The notes: generated by a model from the letters alone, not told the origin. A DNA stretch of 64,000 bases from an uncultured Eubacteriales bacterium (GCA_934446475.1 CAKSEH010000003.1:62001-126000); one strand, 5' to 3'. Positions 23,095-31,279 are shown, numbered from the stretch's first letter. Translations and numbers: made by a program.

Positions 23095-25140
23095 TCAGGG
23101 ATTGTTTGCTTTTGCGTCGTCAATTATCTTTTGCGCTGCGGCGGCAGGAACATCCTCATATCTTGCGAATTCAAGCGTAAAGGTTGCAACACCCTGAGTT
23201 ATCGAACGCATAGCGGTTGAAAAGTCCGACATTTCCGCTATCGGGACTTCGGCTGTTACCTGCTGAAGTTTATTTTCGGCAGGTGCCATACCTATAATAC
23301 GGCCTCTGCGTTTGTTTATATCGCCTATAACATCACCGAGGAATTCATCGGGAACATTTACATTGAGCGTGCCCACAGGTTCCATAATAACCGGCGAAGC
23401 GTTTGAAACACCTTCTTTAAATGCTATTGAGGCGGCGGTTTTAAAAGCCATTTCGGAAGAATCAACGGGGTGATATGAACCGTCCACCAAAGTCGCTTTT
23501 ATTCCGACCATCGGATATCCCGCAAGAACGCCTTTAGCCATACTGTCCCTCAAACCTTTTTCAACTGCAGGGAAGAAATTTTTCGGGACTGCGCCGCCGA
23601 ATATTTTTTCTTCGAACACAAGACCGTCGCTGTCGCACGGTTCAAACTCTATCCATACATCTCCGAACTGACCGTGTCCGCCCGACTGCTTTTTGTGTCT
23701 GCCCTGAGCTTTGACGGATTTTCTTATTGTTTCTCTGTAGGCTATTTTCGGTTTTTTAAGAACAACGCCTACTCCGAATTTTGATTTAAGCCTTGATACT
23801 ATAACATCAAGATGCTGTTCTCCGAGGGTGGAAAGTATAAGTTCGTGTGTTTCCGAATCGGTGTAAACCCTTATCGTCGGGTCCTCTTCGCACAGCCTTG
23901 CAAGACCGGAGGCTATTTTCTCTTCTTCACCTTTGTTCTGCGGATAAACGGCGGTTTTAAGCGTAGGAGCAGGGAAAACTACCGGTGCTATTTTAACTGT
24001 TCCGCTCGCCGAGAGTGTGTCGCCCGTCAGCACGCCCGAAAGTTTGGCAACGCAGCCTATATCTCCTGCGGATATCTTTTCGGCGTCCTCCTGTTTCCCA
24101 CCCTTTAAGAACATTATTTTCGAAAGACGTTCTTCTTCTCCGGTGCGATTGTTTTTAAGGCGCATATCGGGGGTAACGGTTCCCGAAAGAACCTTAAAAT
24201 ATGAAAGTTTTCCTACAAACGGGTCTGCTATGGTCTTGAAAACAAACAGTGAATTTTCGCCGTTTGAATCTCTTTTGATATCTTCGCCCGAATCGGATTT
24301 TGACGTTACATCCGCAGCGCTCGGGAACAATTCGGTTATACTGTCCGCAAAGAGCGGGACGGCGTCTCCAAGCTGCTGAATTCCGCAGTAAACAGGACAG
24401 ATATCTCCCGATAAAATTCCCTTTTTAAGTCCGTTTATCATTTCATCTCTTGTGAATTCTTCGCCGCTGAAATATTTTTCCATAAGACTTTCGTCAACCG
24501 AAGCCACGGCTTCAAGAAGTACATCACGCATATGGTCTATGTCGGTGCTCACCGGCATTCTGTGTTCCTTTGCGGTAATACCCTCGAAACTGTAAGCCTT
24601 ATTTGCTATAAGGTCGACGTAGCAAACAACAGCATCATCCTCTATGTACGGCACAACGATAGGACAGATAACCGAACCGTAGTTTGCAACCAAAGCAGAT
24701 ATTACTCTGTAAAAATGTGCGTGAGTCGAATCAAGCTTACCTATAAAGAAGGCAATGCTCTTGTTAAGCGCTCTCGCTTTTTCGTAAGCTTGCTTTGCTC
24801 CGACGGTAAGTCCCGACTTTCCCGATACCGTTATAACGGCGCTGTCTGCCGCACTTAATGCCTCGCAAACTCCGCCGGCAAAATCGAAAAGACCGGGTGC
24901 GTCTATAAGGTTTAACTTGTAACCGTCCATTTCAAGGGCGTAAACCGCCGTTTGAACCGAACAACCCCTTGCCTTTTCCTCAGGGTCAAAATCAAGCGGA
25001 GATGTTCCGTCACTTGTCTTTCCTATTCTTTCAACCGCCTTACCGTAGTAAAGAACGCAGTTGGCAAGTGTTGTTTTGCCCGAATTTCCGTGTCCTAAAA
25101 AGGCAATATTTTTAATAAGGTTTTCAGAATAAGCTTTCAA
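23095..25140 (-). CDS. EF-G-like GTPase paralogue with altered catalytic motifs
   Basis: This 681-aa protein has the complete EF-G layout: G domain, domain II (TVTPDMRLKNNRTGEEERLS), domain III, domain IV (KQSGGHGQFGDVWIEF, MVGIKATLVDGSYHPVDSSE) and domain V (VNVPDEFLGDVIGDINKRRG, a tip-loop region). The P-loop GHGNSGKTTL is intact. However, G3 reads DAPGLFDF instead of DTPGHVDF, losing the catalytic His, and G4 reads IGKLD instead of NKxD. It is thus a paralogue, not the housekeeping translocase, and is likely slow in or devoid of GTP hydrolysis. EF-G paralogues of this kind are common in Clostridia. A promoter is seen upstream at 25189-25217. Confidence 0.85.
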   Translation of the reverse strand: MKAYSENLIKNIAFLGHGNSGKTTLANCVLYYGKAVERIGKTSDGTSPLDFDPEEKARGCSVQTAVYALEMDGYKLNLIDAPGLFDFAGGVCEALSAADSAVITVSGKSGLTVGAKQAYEKARALNKSIAFFIGKLDSTHAHFYRVISALVANYGSVICPIVVPYIEDDAVVCYVDLIANKAYSFEGITAKEHRMPVSTDIDHMRDVLLEAVASVDESLMEKYFSGEEFTRDEMINGLKKGILSGDICPVYCGIQQLGDAVPLFADSITELFPSAADVTSKSDSGEDIKRDSNGENSLFVFKTIADPFVGKLSYFKVLSGTVTPDMRLKNNRTGEEERLSKIMFLKGGKQEDAEKISAGDIGCVAKLSGVLTGDTLSASGTVKIAPVVFPAPTLKTAVYPQNKGEEEKIASGLARLCEEDPTIRVYTDSETHELILSTLGEQHLDVIVSRLKSKFGVGVVLKKPKIAYRETIRKSVKAQGRHKKQSGGHGQFGDVWIEFEPCDSDGLVFEEKIFGGAVPKNFFPAVEKGLRDSMAKGVLAGYPMVGIKATLVDGSYHPVDSSEMAFKTAASIAFKEGVSNASPVIMEPVGTLNVNVPDEFLGDVIGDINKRRGRIIGMAPAENKLQQVTAEVPIAEMSDFSTAMRSITQGVATFTLEFARYEDVPAAAAQKIIDDAKANNP

Positions 25141-25188
25141 GATGATACACTCCTTTTAGTTGGTGAGGAACTTTCCTCATTGACATAC

Positions 25189-25217
25189 AGTATAACACAA
25201 TCTTTAAGCAATTACAA
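25189..25217 (-). promoter_or_regulatory. Promoter of the EF-G paralogue
   Basis: On the minus strand TTGTAA (25217-25212) and TATACT (25194-25189) are 17 bases apart, about 50 bases before the start codon. A small hairpin (GAGGAAcTTTCCTC type, about 25165-25179) lies in the leader. Confidence 0.6.
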
Positions 25218-25404
25218 CTAATTTTTTAAAAAACATATAAAAGTTTTATTTAATTGTCACAAAGAGGCTGTATTTGGCAGTTATTAGATAAAAATAGGCA
25301 AAAAGGTAACATATTTGAAACTATTTGTAACCGAATTGTATCTGCCATTTCAAGGTTTTTGATAGTATAATAACTGTGGAAACCGAAAGCGGAGGGTGAG
25401 AAAA

Positions 25405-25992
25405 ATGAAAAACAGAATTTTGGCAATGTTTGCGGTTTTGTGCGTTGCGGTTGCCTCCTGTTCCGCATTTTCGGCGCCCGTAATAGCTTCTCAGGCAAAA
25501 GATTCCGTTTCCGCCGCCTCGCAGCAGTCGAATGTTCTTTCGGCAAGATTTTTGAATATGCTTAATCATAATTTTGTTTACGGAGCTGACTTTGAAGATG
25601 CCGGCGTTATGGCTGAAAAGTCTGTTTATCCGCTTCTTTCTTCAAGGCAGGGAGATTATATTTCCTGCACTGTAATTTCTTCCTTTGTAAAGGATATGTA
25701 TGGGGTTGAAATAACCGATATGTCTGCTCTTTCCGAGGGGTATCCCGAAAAGAGCGGATATCTTTACATCGTTCCCTGCGGATTTACTTCGTATGAGCAT
25801 AAGGAAGCAAATGTTGTTATGAATGAGGACGGCAGCTATACGGTCACCACATCTGTTACGGTTCAACCGCACGACGGAGAGGCTTACAAGGCCGTATGCA
25901 CCTCGCTTTTTGTAAGAAACGTAAGCTCTTCTTTCGGATTTAACATAATAAGTTCAGATATAATTCAGAGTTCAAATGCGCATTTTGCGTAA
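25405..25992 (+). CDS. Exported protein of unknown function
   Basis: The family is not recognised. This 195-aa protein has a signal peptide (about 1-30; LAMFAVLCVAVASCSAFSAP) that contains a Cys, but in a poor lipobox context. The mature part is soluble and mixed alpha/beta (GVMAEKSVYPLLSSRQGDYI, TVTTSVTVQPHDGEAYKAVC). ATG 25405 has GGAGGG eight bases upstream; the GTG at 25396 overlaps that site. TATAAT at 25366-25371 gives it its own promoter. It stands alone between the EF-G paralogue and a tRNA pair. Confidence 0.75.
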   Translation: MKNRILAMFAVLCVAVASCSAFSAPVIASQAKDSVSAASQQSNVLSARFLNMLNHNFVYGADFEDAGVMAEKSVYPLLSSRQGDYISCTVISSFVKDMYGVEITDMSALSEGYPEKSGYLYIVPCGFTSYEHKEANVVMNEDGSYTVTTSVTVQPHDGEAYKAVCTSLFVRNVSSSFGFNIISSDIIQSSNAHFA

Positions 25993-26097
25993 GGTAAAGT
26001 TTTGTGTAAAAAACAGTAAAAACGGCATTGCGGAGTTTCTCTGTAAGCCGCTTTTACTTTTTTATAGCCGCCATTTTAAAAAAAGTTAATTTTTTAC

Positions 26098-26126
26098 TTG
26101 ACAAACTGTCGCTTTACACTTATAAT
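26098..26126 (+). promoter_or_regulatory. Promoter of the tRNA-Met/tRNA-Glu pair
   Basis: TTGACA (26098-26103) and TATAAT (26121-26126) have a perfect 17-base spacer, 35 bases before the first tRNA. Confidence 0.85.
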
Positions 26127-26160
26127 ATGTAAGTCGCCCGTTTTAAGCGGCCTTATAAAC

Positions 26161-26237
26161 GGCTGTATAGCTCAGTTGGCTAGAGCATGCGGTTCATACC
26201 CGCAGTGTCATTGGTTCGAATCCAATTACAGCCACCA
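26161..26237 (+). tRNA. tRNA-Met (CAT), elongator type
   Basis: The acceptor GGCTGTA pairs with TACAGCC, the anticodon loop is TTCATAC (anticodon CAT), the T-loop is TTCGAAT and CCA is encoded. The G1-C72 pair excludes initiator tRNA. A CAT tRNA modified to lysidine (Ile2) cannot be ruled out from the sequence alone. Confidence 0.93.
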
Positions 26238-26260
26238 GCTTCTCAAAACGGGAGCTATTC

Positions 26261-26336
26261 GGCCCGGTGGTCAAGAGGCCTAAGACACCGCCCTTTCACG
26301 GCGGTAACACGAGTTCGAATCTCGTCCGGGTCACCA
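26261..26336 (+). tRNA. tRNA-Glu (TTC)
   Basis: The acceptor GGCCCGG pairs with CCGGGTC (one G-T pair), the anticodon stem CCGCC/GGCGG holds CTTTCAC with anticodon TTC, the T-loop is TTCGAAT and CCA is encoded. It is 23 bases after tRNA-Met on one transcript. Confidence 0.94.
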
Positions 26337-26340
26337 GAAG

Positions 26341-26380
26341 TCGGCAAGTATCGTAAGATGCTTGCCGATTTTTATTTTTT
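26341..26380 (+). terminator. Terminator of the tRNA pair
   Basis: TCGGCAAG pairs with CTTGCCGA around a loop that itself pairs partly (ATC/GAT). A T-rich run follows. The hairpin core is an inverted near-copy of the tRNA-Leu terminator at 2029-2066. Confidence 0.9.
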
Positions 26381-26527
26381 CATTTCTTTTATTTGCTGCA
26401 ACAAACTTCTGCAAATTCAGGTGAAAATCTTTAACCTGAACAGGTATGTCGGGAAACCTCAAATTTCAAATGGGATTTGAGGTGTTGTTTTGGAGGCCTT
26501 GAATAGAAACCTTATTTTAAATAATCG

Positions 26528-26556
26528 TTGCTTTAATGTGCTTTTATGTGTATAAT
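26528..26556 (+). promoter_or_regulatory. Promoter of the Dabb/DUF1538/PII-like operon
   Basis: TTGCTT (26528-26533) and TATAAT (26551-26556) are 17 bases apart, about 40 bases before the first start codon. Confidence 0.7.
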
Positions 26557-26594
26557 TATAGAGGGTAAAATGAGTTTTATAAGGAGTGTTATAA

Positions 26595-26897
26595 ATGGTA
26601 AAGCATATTATATTGTGGCAGCTTGACGAAAAGCTGACCGCCTGCGAAAAAACGGAAATATTAAAAAATGCAAAGATAAATCTCGAAAGTTTAAACGGGA
26701 AAATAGAGGGACTTATAGATATTAAGGTTATAACCGATAAACTCGGGACTTCGAATGCGGATATGATGCTTGACAGCACGTTTGACTGTGAGGAGGCTCT
26801 TAAAAATTATTCCGTAAATCCCCTTCATACGGCTGTTGCCGATAAGTATGTAAGACCTTATATAAAAATCCGCAGCTGTATAGATTTTAAAGTTTGA
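26595..26897 (+). CDS. Dabb (stress-response A/B barrel) domain protein
   Basis: This 100-aa protein begins MVKHIILWQLDEK and contains IDIKVITDKLGTSNADMMLD and HTAVADKYVRPYI. This is the ferredoxin-like dimeric barrel of the Dabb family, whose conserved His residues lie near the start and in the HxxVxxxxxP segment. Members include plant stress proteins and bacterial small enzymes; the role here is unknown. It lies 20 bases before the DUF1538 gene, probably on the same transcript. AAGGAG precedes the ATG. Confidence 0.8.
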   Translation: MVKHIILWQLDEKLTACEKTEILKNAKINLESLNGKIEGLIDIKVITDKLGTSNADMMLDSTFDCEEALKNYSVNPLHTAVADKYVRPYIKIRSCIDFKV

Positions 26898-26917
26898 CAG
26901 TATAAAGGGGGCGCAAA

Positions 26918-28459
26918 ATGGCAAAAAAATATGCTGATGATAAAATAGGATTGTTAAAGGAAAAAACCGCAGAGTCCGCAAAAAGCGTACTCCCTATAGT
27001 TATAACGGTTATTCTTATTTCACTTACCATATCTCCGCTTCCGACCGACCTTATGCTCAGCTTCCTTATCGGAACGGTCTTTCTTATTTTCGGTATGGGG
27101 CTTTTTTCTCTCGGAGCAGAGACTTCTATGACCCCTATCGGAAACAAAATAGGAACCGCACTTACGGCTACAAAAAATCTGCCCCTTATATTGGCGGCGA
27201 GTTTTGCCCTCGGTTTTGCGGTTACGGTCGCCGAGCCGGATCTTCAGGTCCTTGCGGAAACCGTTCCGCACATTTCAAAAACGGCGCTTTTGGTTACGGT
27301 GGGGACCGGAGTGGGAATATTTCTTTCGATTTGTATGCTCCGAATCCTTACCGGAGCAAGACTAAGGTATGTTCTTCTTGCCTGTTATGCGCTGATTTTT
27401 ATTCTGGCTTCCTTTTCCGATGCCGATTTTCTCGGTATAGCTTTTGATTCGGGAGGGGTTACTACAGGACCTATGACCGTTCCGTTTATACTTGCTTTCG
27501 GGGTGGGCGTTGCCCATATCAGAAGCGATAAGGGCGCACAGTCGGACAGTTTCGGCCTTGTGGCACTATGCTCGGTAGGCCCGGTTGTTGCCGTGCTTAT
27601 TTTGGGTCTTGCTTATTCGGGTGCAGGGGGAACGGTTGAGATCCCGTCTGTTTCTTTTGCCACAACCGCCGAAATAGGAAAAGAATATCTTACTTCTATA
27701 CCTAAATATCTTCTTGAGGTTGCACTTGCTCTTGCGCCCGTTATCGTTATATTTTTTATTTTTCAGGTTATTTCGCTTCGCTTATCAAAGCGCAGTTTTC
27801 TCAAGATCTGTATAGGAATTTTATATACATATATAGGACTTGTGCTGTTTTTGAGCGGGGTAAACGTCGGATTTTCGGCTCTTGGGGCAGTTTTGGGAGC
27901 GTCCCTTGCCTCGGGGTGGATGAAATATTTTCTGATTCCTGTGGCAGCTCTTCTCGGTTGGTTTGTGATTTCAGCCGAACCTGCGGTAAGTGTGCTCGAA
28001 AAACAGATAGAAGAGGTCAGCGCTGGAGCTATTTCGGGAAAGTATATAAAACTCAGTCTCTCGGTTGCGGTTGCCCTCGCAATGGGATTGTCAATGCTCC
28101 GGGTAGTGACCGGAATTTCTCTTTTCTGGTTTTTAGTGCCCGGCTATGCCGTTGCGCTTATCCTTTCGTTCTTTGTTCCCGATATTTATACTGCTATCGC
28201 ATTCGATTCGGGCGGTGTCGCTTCGGGTCCGATGACGGCTACATTTATGCTTCAGTTTGTTATAGGCGCCTGCACTGCCCTTGGGGGTAATGTGCTGAAA
28301 GAAGCGTTCGGACTTGTGGCAATGGTTGCGATGATGCCGCTTTTGTCTATTCAGACTATAGGATTTATATCCGAACATATAAAGAAGCCGGAATATGCTC
28401 CGCAAACTGTATATGATGAGCTTCAAATCGTTGATTTTTATGAGGAGGAGTTTGTATGA
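26918..28459 (+). CDS. DUF1538 membrane protein with internal duplication
   Basis: This 513-aa polytopic membrane protein has two DUF1538 repeats. Each carries the same motif in a membrane context: AFDSGGVTTGPMTVPF in the first half and AFDSGGVASGPMTATF in the second. The repeated GGVxxGPMT loops suggest a two-fold symmetric transporter or channel. The substrate is unknown. The stop overlaps the start of a tandem PII-like gene by four bases (ATGA), so control by a PII-type signal is likely, as AmtB is controlled by GlnK. The N-terminus is cytosolic and Lys-rich. Confidence 0.85.
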   Translation: MAKKYADDKIGLLKEKTAESAKSVLPIVITVILISLTISPLPTDLMLSFLIGTVFLIFGMGLFSLGAETSMTPIGNKIGTALTATKNLPLILAASFALGFAVTVAEPDLQVLAETVPHISKTALLVTVGTGVGIFLSICMLRILTGARLRYVLLACYALIFILASFSDADFLGIAFDSGGVTTGPMTVPFILAFGVGVAHIRSDKGAQSDSFGLVALCSVGPVVAVLILGLAYSGAGGTVEIPSVSFATTAEIGKEYLTSIPKYLLEVALALAPVIVIFFIFQVISLRLSKRSFLKICIGILYTYIGLVLFLSGVNVGFSALGAVLGASLASGWMKYFLIPVAALLGWFVISAEPAVSVLEKQIEEVSAGAISGKYIKLSLSVAVALAMGLSMLRVVTGISLFWFLVPGYAVALILSFFVPDIYTAIAFDSGGVASGPMTATFMLQFVIGACTALGGNVLKEAFGLVAMVAMMPLLSIQTIGFISEHIKKPEYAPQTVYDELQIVDFYEEEFV

Positions 28460-29118
28460 ACTGCATAATATCGGTGGTATCGCCTGCCGCAGAAGAGCAG
28501 CTTTCGGATATCCACAGTGAGCTTTCGGTTCCGATTTTCGTAACTCTTCACGGAAGAGGCACGGCTGTTAAAAGTATGCTTGACCTGCTCGGGATAGAAT
28601 CAAGCGAAAAAAGAATTGTTATAGCTGTCGCAAATAATAAAAAAACGGAAAATCTTATAAAAACTATTAAAAACAGGCTTTATATCGGAGTTCCGGGACA
28701 CGGAATAGTTGTTTCGGTTCCGATAAAAAGTATCGGAGGAGGGAAAACGGTGAGCGTACTGAGCGAGGGGGAAATTCCGGTAAAGGAAAAGCCCGAAATA
28801 AGCAATGTTTACGAGCTTATAGTCGCAATTACAAACGAAGGCAGAACGGATATGGTTATGAATGCCGCCAGACTTGCCGGTGCAGCGGGCGGGACCGTTC
28901 TTCACGGAAAGGGAACCGCAGGAGAAGAGGCAATGAGATTTTTAAATATCTCTATTGCGAGCGAAAAAGAGGTTATTTTAATAGTTGCCAAAAAGGAACA
29001 AAAGGCGGATCTTATGCGAACCGTACTTGAAAAAGCAGGCCCGTCTTCAGAGGCCGGAACGGTTCTTTTCTCAATGCCTGTCTCTTCGATTGCCGGGTTT
29101 AATATGTTTGATGAATAA
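28456..29118 (+). CDS. Tandem PII-like signalling protein
   Basis: This 220-aa protein contains two PII-like domains: about residues 1-100 (TLHGRGTAVKSMLDLLGI) and 115-220 (ELIVAITNEGRTDMVMNAAR, GTVLHGKGTAGEEA). The position of the T-loop in each domain is occupied by a short Gly-rich loop with HGxGTA. The domain pair would form a pseudo-dimer and, by trimer logic of PII proteins, an unusual assembly. Translational coupling to the DUF1538 gene indicates that it senses a nucleotide or metabolite and gates that membrane protein; this is inferred. GAGGAGG precedes the ATG. Confidence 0.8.
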   Translation: MNCIISVVSPAAEEQLSDIHSELSVPIFVTLHGRGTAVKSMLDLLGIESSEKRIVIAVANNKKTENLIKTIKNRLYIGVPGHGIVVSVPIKSIGGGKTVSVLSEGEIPVKEKPEISNVYELIVAITNEGRTDMVMNAARLAGAAGGTVLHGKGTAGEEAMRFLNISIASEKEVILIVAKKEQKADLMRTVLEKAGPSSEAGTVLFSMPVSSIAGFNMFDE

Positions 29119-29125
29119 TAAAATG

Positions 29126-29149
29126 CGGCAGCTGCATATGCAGCTGCCG
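29126..29149 (+). terminator. Perfect 24-base palindrome after the PII-like gene
   Basis: CGGCAGCTGCAT and its reverse complement form a loopless perfect palindrome eight bases after the stop codon. No strong T-run follows. It may act as a weak terminator or processing site. Confidence 0.5.
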
Positions 29150-29176
29150 AAATTCCGATTAAAGAAAATGATTTAA

Positions 29177-29227
29177 TACGGATATGCCCGTGTAAACGAA
29201 AAAATCAAGGCACAGTTTGAAAAGTGA
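29177..29227 (+). pseudogene. Relic of the immunity gene C-terminus
   Basis: After an in-frame TAA the 16 codons read YGYARVNEKIKAQFEK and stop at TGA 29225-29227. This matches the end of the putative immunity protein at 2823-3071 (VRLNEQIKAKF): R, N, E, I, K, A and F are shared, with conservative changes between. About 110 bases on, GTAGACAATACA (29340-29351) also repeats the sequence after that gene (3082-3093). A second copy of the same cassette therefore once stood here. Confidence 0.5.
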
Positions 29228-29252
29228 TCCTGCCCGTTTAATGCAAACTAAA

Positions 29253-29294
29253 AACAAAATCGGCAGGCATTGTAAAGAACTTGCCGATTTTGTT
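29253..29294. terminator. Bidirectional terminator hairpin
   Basis: AACAAAATCGGCAG pairs with TTGCCGATTTTGTT over 14 bases around a 14-base loop. The core CGGCA/TTGCCG and loop sequence relate it to the two tRNA terminators in this window. Confidence 0.7.
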
Positions 29295-29376
29295 AAAACT
29301 GTGAGCGGTATATAGGAAAAAACAATTAAAATGTGTCGGTAGACAATACAGACATAAATTAAACTTAAACAAAACG

Positions 29377-29406
29377 GAGCCCGATCATATGATCAGGCTC
29401 TTTTTT
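29377..29406 (+). terminator. Terminator overlapping the end of the DUF1294 gene
   Basis: GAGCC/GGCTC plus GATCAT/ATGATC form one stem with a single mismatch, followed by six T residues on the plus strand. The stop codon of the minus-strand DUF1294 gene (29385-29387) lies within it. Confidence 0.75.
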
Positions 29407-29675
29407 AGTATTAAAATCAAAATAACAGACTGAATAACCATTATAAGCGGTATCCCGAGCATAAAGCGTTTATGATTTGTTTTGTGCCGTATTGTTATCA
29501 TAGTCATAAACATTAAAGGCGAACCGCCTAAAGCGCAGAGCAAAAACAAATTTCTCTCCCGTATTCTTCCTTTGTGCTTTTTTGCCGCTGTTTTATCGTA
29601 TAAACATACGAAAAACGAAATTAAATTAACTGCCGCAAAATAGATGATAATTAAATATAAAACAAGCCTGTTCAG
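29385..29675 (-). CDS. DUF1294 membrane protein, likely CTG start
   Basis: The minus-strand frame is open for 96 codons. It encodes two or three helices and the DUF1294 core: FFVCLYDKTAAKKHKGRIRE, RNLFLLCALGGSPLMFMTMI and RHKTNHKRFMLGIPL. These are the family's K-x-A-A-K-x-x-x-x-R-I-x-E and RHKTxxxxF motifs. No ATG, GTG or TTG occurs upstream of the conserved part after an in-frame TGA (29681-29683 region). CTG at 29675-29673, about seven bases after a GGCGGTGA site, is the likely start, which gives MNRLVLY. The function of the family is unknown. It lies downstream of sigE on the same strand. Confidence 0.72.
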   Translation of the reverse strand: MNRLVLYLIIIYFAAVNLISFFVCLYDKTAAKKHKGRIRERNLFLLCALGGSPLMFMTMITIRHKTNHKRFMLGIPLIMVIQSVILILILKKSLII

Positions 29676-29721
29676 TGAATTTCACCGCCGAAATAATTGA
29701 TTTGTCAATATTATAAGTTAT

Positions 29722-30438
29722 TTAAACGGCTTTTTCAATCTGTTTTTTAAGTTTAACTATAATTCTTTTTTCAAGTCTTGATATGTAGGACTGCGAGATG
29801 CCGAGTGTGTCTGCGACCTGCTTTTGGGTGTATTCGTTATATCCGCCCATTCCGAAGCGCATTTGCATTATTTGTTTTTCCCTTGCCGGAAGTTTATCTA
29901 TAAACGAAAGCAACAGGTACTTTTCATCTTCCTGCTCAATGCTGCTGCCGACTTCGTCGCCGTCGCTTCCGAGAACATCTGAAAGCAAAAGCTCATTTCC
30001 GTCCCAGTCGGTGTTAAGCGGCTCATCGATGGAAATTTCGTTTTTCCTTGACGCAGTCTTTCTCAGATGCATAAGTATTTCGTTTTCTATGCAGCGTGAG
30101 GCATATGTGGCAAGCTTGATGTTTCTGTCGGGACAGAATGTGTTTACGGCTTTGATAAGCCCTATAGTGCCTATTGATATGAGGTCTTCTATATTACTGC
30201 CGGAGTTGTCGAATTTTCTTGCAATATAGACAACCAACCTTAAATTATGAACGATAAGCTGTTCTCTCGCTTCTTCGCTCGGATTTGCAAGAAGCGACTG
30301 TTCCTCGCTTGCCGACAGCGGCGGCGGCAGGGTTTCAGGTCCGTTTATGTAATGTATCGGTTTTATGATTCCGAGCTTTTTAAGAAATGAAAAAACAGCC
30401 GATGCAATTTTAAGTTTGTATACTCCGAAGAATTTCAA
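29722..30438 (-). CDS. sigE: Sporulation sigma factor SigE precursor
   Basis: This 238-aa sigma-70 factor has region 2 (NLRLVVYIARKFDNSGSNIE, then LISIGTIGLIKAVNTF and KLATYASRCIENEILMHLRK) and region 4 (FGMGGYNEYTQKQVADTLGI, SQSYISRLEKRI). A hydrophobic and basic pro-sequence (about residues 1-30) is present that keeps it inactive until SpoIIGA cleaves it in the mother cell. It starts one base after spoIIGA ends, as in Bacillus spoIIG operons. This shows that the organism has the early mother-cell sporulation programme. Confidence 0.95.
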   Translation of the reverse strand: MKFFGVYKLKIASAVFSFLKKLGIIKPIHYINGPETLPPPLSASEEQSLLANPSEEAREQLIVHNLRLVVYIARKFDNSGSNIEDLISIGTIGLIKAVNTFCPDRNIKLATYASRCIENEILMHLRKTASRKNEISIDEPLNTDWDGNELLLSDVLGSDGDEVGSSIEQEDEKYLLLSFIDKLPAREKQIMQMRFGMGGYNEYTQKQVADTLGISQSYISRLEKRIIVKLKKQIEKAV

Positions 30439-30439
30439 T

Positions 30440-31249
30440 TTATAACACCGCTTCCGGATTTATTATTGCATTGTATTCGCCGTCTATCGGTTGCTTTGAG
30501 ACGGCAAGTATGGGAGAAATGAGTTCTTTTTTGTTGTTTTCTGCGATTATAACAGCTCTGTCGCACCTGTAAGCCTCAAGGAGAACAGTTCCCGAAACTG
30601 TTGAACAGGGGACGGTCCGAAACCTTGAAGGTTCGTTTTTTATGTCAAGACTTTCGATGTGCTTTCCTTCGGTTATGATTATTTGGGATGAGCCGAAAAT
30701 ATCGGTAAGCGAATTACCGCTGTCTATCATAGCGTGAAGATTTATGCTTTTTGTGCCGTAAAATACGGTTATTTCACAGCTCTTGCTTACCAAGGCGTTT
30801 TTGTGAAGCAGTTTTGAGAGGATGAGCGCAGCTATGTAACCTAAAGTGCACAGTATAACCAGCAGCACGGCGGATATATCAAAATAGACCACCGAATTGT
30901 ATATGAACATCCCGTTCGGTTTAAATATGTACCATATTGCCGCCATAGCGCCTGCAAATGCAAATGATACCGCAAAGAAAACGGCACACAACCTTAAAAA
31001 CAGTTTTTTGTTTTTAAACCCGAACACGGAAAAAACAACGGCTGCGCAAATAATGAGTCTTTCTGTGACATCGAAAAAAACCGAGATTTCCGGCAGGAAT
31101 ATAAGGAGCGAAGATACTCCGCCGAGTGCCGCCCCGATAAGCAATCGACGCCTTTTTACGGACTGTCTGCAAAATATCGCCGTAAGTTTTATAAGAAAAT
31201 AGTCGATTATCATATTAACGCATATTAAAATATCGGCATAAACTTTCAT
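30440..31249 (-). CDS. spoIIGA: Sigma-E processing peptidase SpoIIGA
   Basis: This 269-aa protein has about five transmembrane helices in its first 150 residues (MIIDYFLIKLTAIFC onward). A cytosolic aspartic-protease-like domain holds HAMIDSGNSLTDIFG (catalytic Asp about residue 176), the family signature. It cleaves the SigE pro-sequence at the forespore septum after a SpoIIR signal. Co-transcribed with sigE. TATAAT on the minus strand at 31285-31280 and a partial 0A-box-like GCTGTCGTT further upstream fit Spo0A control. Confidence 0.93.
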   Translation of the reverse strand: MKVYADILICVNMIIDYFLIKLTAIFCRQSVKRRRLLIGAALGGVSSLLIFLPEISVFFDVTERLIICAAVVFSVFGFKNKKLFLRLCAVFFAVSFAFAGAMAAIWYIFKPNGMFIYNSVVYFDISAVLLVILCTLGYIAALILSKLLHKNALVSKSCEITVFYGTKSINLHAMIDSGNSLTDIFGSSQIIITEGKHIESLDIKNEPSRFRTVPCSTVSGTVLLEAYRCDRAVIIAENNKKELISPILAVSKQPIDGEYNAIINPEAVL

Positions 31250-31279
31250 TTTTTCACCGCTTTAAGAGCCTTTGATATG

